In this document: one piece after another, positions 5,734 through 8,082 of the stretch
How positions within the stretch are numbered: position 1 is the first letter of the stretch
How the letters are laid out: every line of letters starts with the position of its first letter
Origin: Clostridiales bacterium
Lineage (GTDB): Bacteria; Bacillota; Clostridia; Oscillospirales; Ruminococcaceae
DNA length: 8,082 bases
Direction: 5' to 3'
Assembly: GCA_012799315.1 (NCBI GenBank)
Contig: JAAZLM010000132.1
Coordinates: forward strand, 1-8,082
The notes under the pieces: model-generated
What the model was told of the DNA's origin: nothing
What the model saw: the letters and a program-made list of their open reading frames with translations, nothing else
The model's database searches: none
Translations under genes and position numbers: made by a program

Positions 5734-5799
5734 TACCGTCCCCTCCAACAATTAAAACACCCCGTAGGATGATAATTCAAAGTAGAAAATTTCATTAAT

Positions 5800-5808
5800 A
5801 TTGTACCA
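5800..5808 (-). promoter_or_regulatory. Extended -10 promoter for trmN6-rsmI
   Basis: On the minus strand TGG-TACAAT (5808-5800) forms an extended -10 element about 65 bases before the TTG start. No good -35 is seen at normal spacing. It is the best promoter candidate in the 5734-5880 gap, which otherwise shows nothing notable. Confidence 0.4.
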
Positions 5809-5877
5809 TAACGGCAATGAACATTCCACCGAAAATAAAAAATATCTGGAAACATCATGTTATTTTGCTCAATTGTA

Positions 5878-5906
5878 TTGATTTTTATTCTGCAATAGTG
5901 TATACT
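5878..5906 (+). promoter_or_regulatory. Sigma-A promoter of tRNA-Arg(CCT)
   Basis: TTGATT (5878-5883), a 17-base spacer and TATACT (5901-5906). The predicted start near 5913 leaves about 23 bases before the mature tRNA 5' end. Confidence 0.82.
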
Positions 5907-5935
5907 ATCATGGCAGAGAGATACTTTTTATATTT

Positions 5936-6012
5936 ACGCCTATAGCTCAGATGGATAGAGCGCCTCCCTCCTAAGGAGGAGGTCGCTGGTTCGAATCCAG
6001 TTAGGCGTGCCA
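5936..6012 (+). tRNA. tRNA-Arg (anticodon CCT)
   Basis: The acceptor stem ACGCCTA pairs with TAGGCGT, followed by discriminator G and an encoded CCA (6010-6012). The D arm is GCTC...GAGC, the anticodon stem CCTCC/GGAGG encloses the loop CTCCTAA, and the T arm is GCTGG-TTCGAAT-CCAGT with one G-U pair. The anticodon CCT reads the AGG arginine codon. It is a single-gene unit with its own promoter and terminator, and the second arginine tRNA in the window. Confidence 0.97.
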
Positions 6013-6016
6013 AATG

Positions 6017-6064
6017 TACCGAATGCAAGTCCATTTTGTGTGGATTTGCGTTTGGTATTTAATT
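6017..6064 (+). terminator. Intrinsic terminator of tRNA-Arg(CCT)
   Basis: A 17-bp stem (6017-6033 with 6041-6057), continuous if G-U pairs are counted, closes a 7-base loop (TTTTGTG). It is followed by a short TTTAATT tract. It begins 5 bases after the encoded CCA. Confidence 0.85.
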
Positions 6065-6091
6065 GTCAAAACGATGTTGAAATTCATATCT

Positions 6092-6097
6092 TATAAT
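6092..6097 (+). promoter_or_regulatory. Candidate -10 of the aspartokinase gene
   Basis: TATAAT at 6092-6097 lies 28 bases before the GTG start. The -35 position is poor; TTGTCA at 6063-6068 is too far away, with a 23-base spacer. If used, transcription starts near 6104, after the in-frame ATG at 6096, which supports the GTG start. The leader would be only about 20 bases, leaving no room for a lysine riboswitch or T-box. Confidence 0.4.
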
Positions 6098-6125
6098 GAA
6101 AATATATTTGAACAGGAGAGTCCTT

Positions 6126-7448
6126 GTGAATATTAAGGTTGTAAAGTTCGGCGGTAGCTCACTTGCTGATGCTGAGCATTTTAGGAAAGTTAAAGAGATA
6201 ATAACTGCTGATTGCAGCAGGAGATATGTTATCCCGAGCGCACCGGGCAAGAGATTCGACGACGATATTAAGGTAACTGATATGTTGTACGAATGCTATG
6301 ACATTGCCAGTAATGGCGGTGACTTCGATGAACATTTTACGAGAATAGCTAGTAGATATGAACAGATAATCGATGATCTTGGCATAGAGCTGAATCTTGG
6401 TGATGAATTCGCTATTATAAAAAAGGGATTCATCGGCGGCGCAGGGCGGGATTTCGCCGCTAGTCGTGGCGAATACCTCAACGGTATTGTACTTGCTAAA
6501 TTCCTAGGATATGAATTCGTTGATTCGGCTAGGGTAATTTTTTTTGACGATAAGGGCGATTTCGACAGTGAACGCACGAATGATGCATTGGCAAATGTGC
6601 TAGAAAGTGTTGAAAGGGCAGTGATTCCCGGATTCTACGGTGCGATGCCAAACGATACGATAAAGACATTTTCCCGTGGGGGATCCGACGTTACGGGATC
6701 AATAGTTGCTCGTGCGGTAAAAGCATCAATGTATGAGAATTGGACGGATGTTTCAGGCTTTTTAGTAGCCGATCCACGAATAATTGATAATCCAAAAGTG
6801 ATTACTTGCATTACATATCGAGAACTGCGAGAACTATCCTATATGGGGGCGGGCGTATTGCATGAAGATGCGATATTCCCGGTTAGGTCGGCTGGTATAC
6901 CTATCAACATTAAGAATACTAATGATGTTGATGCGCCCGGTACAATGATAGTTGCAGAGGCGCACGACAAGCCAAGTAAATATATCATTACTGGTATTGC
7001 TGGTAAGAAGGGATTCACCATCATCAATATCGAAAAAGATATGATGAATGCTGAATTAGGATTCGGTAGGCGAGCGCTGTCGGTGTTAGAGAAGAATAAG
7101 ATTTCTTTCGAGCATTTGCCATCGGGAATTGATACAATGTGCATTATAGTCAGCACTGAAGATATTAGCGGTAAGGAAGAAAAAATCCGCAATGAGATCA
7201 TTCGGGAGACTGGTGCCGAATATGTCCGCATCGAAAAGGGGCTAGCACTCCTTGCCATCGTTGGTAGGGGGATGCGCTCAACAAGAGGGACGGCGGCGAG
7301 GATTTTCGCTGCACTTGCACATGCTAATATCAACGTTAGAATGATCGATCAAGGATCGAGCGAATTAAACATCATTGTCGGCGTTGAAGAAGAATGCTTT
7401 GAACGGGCAATAAAGGCGATATACGATATTTTCATTCTATGCCTATAA
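6126..7448 (+). CDS. lysC: Aspartate kinase (aspartokinase), monofunctional with ACT domains
   Basis: A 440-residue enzyme (EC 2.7.2.4) that phosphorylates aspartate with ATP, the first step toward lysine, diaminopimelate, threonine and methionine. Kinase motifs are KFGGSS (7-12), SRGEYLNG (113-120), FSRGGSDVTGS (182-192), WTDVSGF (206-212) and DPRII (217-221). The C-terminal third holds two ACT domains (about 287-365 and 372-440), including MRSTRGTAARIFAALAHANI and QGSSELNI, where family enzymes bind feedback amino acids. Length and layout resemble the B. subtilis YclM class, so the symbol is generic and the effector (lysine, threonine or other) is not known. Start: the GTG at 6126 has AGGAGAG 6 bases upstream and begins directly at the conserved first strand. 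An in-frame ATG at 6096 overlaps the candidate -10 and would add ten unconserved residues. The gene is followed by its own terminator. Confidence 0.95.
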   Translation: MNIKVVKFGGSSLADAEHFRKVKEIITADCSRRYVIPSAPGKRFDDDIKVTDMLYECYDIASNGGDFDEHFTRIASRYEQIIDDLGIELNLGDEFAIIKKGFIGGAGRDFAASRGEYLNGIVLAKFLGYEFVDSARVIFFDDKGDFDSERTNDALANVLESVERAVIPGFYGAMPNDTIKTFSRGGSDVTGSIVARAVKASMYENWTDVSGFLVADPRIIDNPKVITCITYRELRELSYMGAGVLHEDAIFPVRSAGIPINIKNTNDVDAPGTMIVAEAHDKPSKYIITGIAGKKGFTIINIEKDMMNAELGFGRRALSVLEKNKISFEHLPSGIDTMCIIVSTEDISGKEEKIRNEIIRETGAEYVRIEKGLALLAIVGRGMRSTRGTAARIFAALAHANINVRMIDQGSSELNIIVGVEEECFERAIKAIYDIFILCL

Positions 7449-7460
7449 TTTTGATTAAAT

Positions 7461-7493
7461 AAAGTCATCGGAATTTGCTCCGATGACTTTTTT
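7461..7493 (+). terminator. Intrinsic terminator of the aspartokinase gene
   Basis: A 12-bp perfect stem, AAAGTCATCGGA (7461-7472) with TCCGATGACTTT (7479-7490), and a 6-base loop, ending in a run of six T. It starts 12 bases after the stop codon. Confidence 0.93.
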
Positions 7494-7498
7494 ATATG

Positions 7499-7557
7499 CG
7501 AATCGCCCCATTCTTTCAACGTCATGTTAGCCAGATGTTGAAAAGATCGGCAATTCG
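7499..7557. repeat. Nested inverted repeat between aspartokinase and amidase
   Basis: An outer pair CGAATCGCC (7499-7507) / GGCAATTCG (7549-7557) has one mismatch. It encloses an inner pair TTTCAACGTC (7514-7523) / GATGTTGAAA (7534-7543), 10 bp with one G-T, around a 10-base loop. As RNA it would be a two-part hairpin with an internal loop. Its role is unknown. The absence of a T run argues against a second terminator. Confidence 0.5.
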
Positions 7558-7565
7558 ATTTGTGC

Positions 7566-7610
7566 TTCATTGAAACTTGTTTCATTGAAATGAGTTTCAT
7601 TAAAATATGC
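7566..7610. repeat. Three 15-bp tandem repeats with TTCATTGAAA core
   Basis: TTCATTGAAA at 7566-7575 and 7581-7590, and TTCATTAAAA at 7596-7605, spaced exactly 15 bases apart. The core with a leading T is nearly palindromic (TTTCA-T-TGAAA). The array lies in the non-coding gap about 120 bases before the amidase start. Possible roles are clustered operator sites or a simple-sequence expansion; neither is shown. Confidence 0.7.
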
Positions 7611-7685
7611 AACTTTCGGCGCTTTCCCCGATTATATTGAATACATGGGCGAACTCATAAAACTAGCAGAAGTTGCCCGAAATCA

Positions 7686-7696
7686 TATAATATAAT
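7686..7696 (+). promoter_or_regulatory. Overlapping candidate -10 elements of the amidase gene
   Basis: TATAATATAAT contains two overlapping perfect -10 hexamers (7686-7691 and 7691-7696), 29-39 bases before the ATG. No -35 at 16-18 bases is recognisable. GCCC (7675-7678) and GGGC (7697-7700) flank the element symmetrically. Confidence 0.45.
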
Positions 7697-7724
7697 GGGC
7701 GCAGTAATAACAGGGGGAAGAAGA

Positions 7725-8082
7725 ATGAAGATAATCAATGACTTTATCAAGACGGGGACAAAATCACGACCGGGCACGAAAAGGAAGAAGAAATACATCG
7801 TGATACATGAAACGGGCAATCCCAACAAGGGGGCAGGTGCGAAGAATCACGCAAATTATCTAAAGAACCTTGCTAAAGCGAATTCCACCTATCTTTCATG
7901 GCATTATACAGTCGATGATAGCATCATCTATCACCATATCCCCGACGATGAAATCGCATGGCATGCGGGCGACGGATCGGCGGAAGGCGGTGGAAATTAT
8001 GCAGGAATAGCAATTGAAATTTGCATAAATCCCGAGAGCAATTTCAATAAGGCGGTGGATAATGCGGCAAGCTTAACGGCTA
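7725..8082 (+). CDS. N-acetylmuramoyl-L-alanine amidase (Amidase_2, endolysin-like), 5' part
   Basis: The first 119 codons are present and the gene continues beyond the window. The sequence matches the Amidase_2/T7-lysozyme-like zinc amidase fold, which cuts the amide bond between N-acetylmuramic acid and L-alanine in peptidoglycan. Visible landmarks are YIVIHETGN with zinc ligand candidate H28, NHANYLKN (41-48), SWHYTVDD (58-65), HHIPDDEIAWHAGDG (70-84) and AIEICIN (96-102) with conserved E98. The opening (KIINDFIKTGTKSRPG) and the WHAGDG-NYAGIAIEICIN run resemble the XlyA/CwlA-type enzymes of Bacillus and its phages. No signal peptide is seen, so export would need a holin, lysis or another route, which favours a phage or prophage-derived origin; a sporulation or housekeeping amidase is the alternative. 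The ATG at 7725 has AGGGGGA 6 bases upstream. Any C-terminal cell-wall-binding domain is out of view. Confidence 0.9.
   Translation, partial: MKIINDFIKTGTKSRPGTKRKKKYIVIHETGNPNKGAGAKNHANYLKNLAKANSTYLSWHYTVDDSIIYHHIPDDEIAWHAGDGSAEGGGNYAGIAIEICINPESNFNKAVDNAASLTA

Noticed and set aside
6013..6125. Lysine riboswitch or T-box before aspartokinase
   Set aside because: Only about 110 bases, half of them taken by the tRNA terminator, with a predicted leader of about 20 bases; no L-box or T-box motif.
6096..6125. ATG at 6096 as aspartokinase start
   Set aside because: It overlaps the candidate -10, has no ribosome binding site and adds ten residues not expected in the family; the GTG at 6126 has AGGAGAG upstream.
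7566..7610. CRISPR array
   Set aside because: Repeat period is 15 bases with no unique spacers and no cas genes.
7349..7612. 87-codon minus-strand reading frame with MK-rich repeats
   Set aside because: No ribosome binding site, overlaps the end of aspartokinase, crosses its terminator, and its repetitive N-terminus is just the 15-bp DNA repeat read in frame.
7684..7691. Sporulation sigma-E/K -10 (CATATAAT) for the amidase
   Set aside because: Matches CATANNNT but no suitable -35 is found at the required spacing; a simple AT-rich -10 explains it as well.

Overview
The window looks like the chromosome of a strictly anaerobic, low-to-moderate GC Bacillota, most likely a Clostridia-class organism. 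The grounds are strong GGAGG-type ribosome binding sites, near-consensus sigma-A promoters, GTG and TTG starts, intrinsic terminators, a flavodiiron protein and FNR-type regulator, and genes resembling Bacillus/Clostridium counterparts (a YhcV-like CBS protein, a trmN6-rsmI pair, a monofunctional aspartokinase). No species is claimed.

Positions 1-3014 (minus strand) hold one operon, transcribed right to left. It encodes a free-standing HMA metal-binding protein, a P1B-type heavy-metal ATPase with an unusual CPG membrane motif, a Crp/Fnr regulator with an FNR-like set of four cysteines, and the start of a flavodiiron protein (FprA) cut by the window edge. The gaps are 43, 18 and 16 bases. Upstream lies an FNR-type site (TTGAT-N4-GTCAT) whose centre falls exactly at -41.5 relative to the start site predicted from an extended -10 (TGT-TATACT), and there is no usable -35. 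That is the geometry of a class II FNR-activated promoter. Together with the E-xx-SR recognition helix of the regulator, it suggests an autoregulated, oxygen/NO- or redox-controlled operon that links metal handling with O2/NO detoxification. This is the most interesting part of the window.

Positions 3056-4159 hold a tRNA-Arg(ACG) on the minus strand with its own promoter, leader palindrome and terminator; a 60-residue single-pass membrane protein of unknown function behind a perfect-consensus promoter; and a two-CBS-domain protein. The CBS gene shares a 14-bp-stem bidirectional terminator with the converging rsmI gene.

Positions 4158-5808 (minus strand) hold a translation-maintenance operon, trmN6-like then rsmI. 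A tRNA-Arg(CCT) on the plus strand follows, with its own promoter and terminator (5878-6064).

Positions 6126-8082 (plus strand) hold aspartokinase with its terminator, then a 276-base gap containing a nested inverted repeat and three 15-bp tandem repeats, and finally the 5' part of an N-acetylmuramoyl-L-alanine amidase that resembles phage and Bacillus XlyA-type endolysins and runs off the window.
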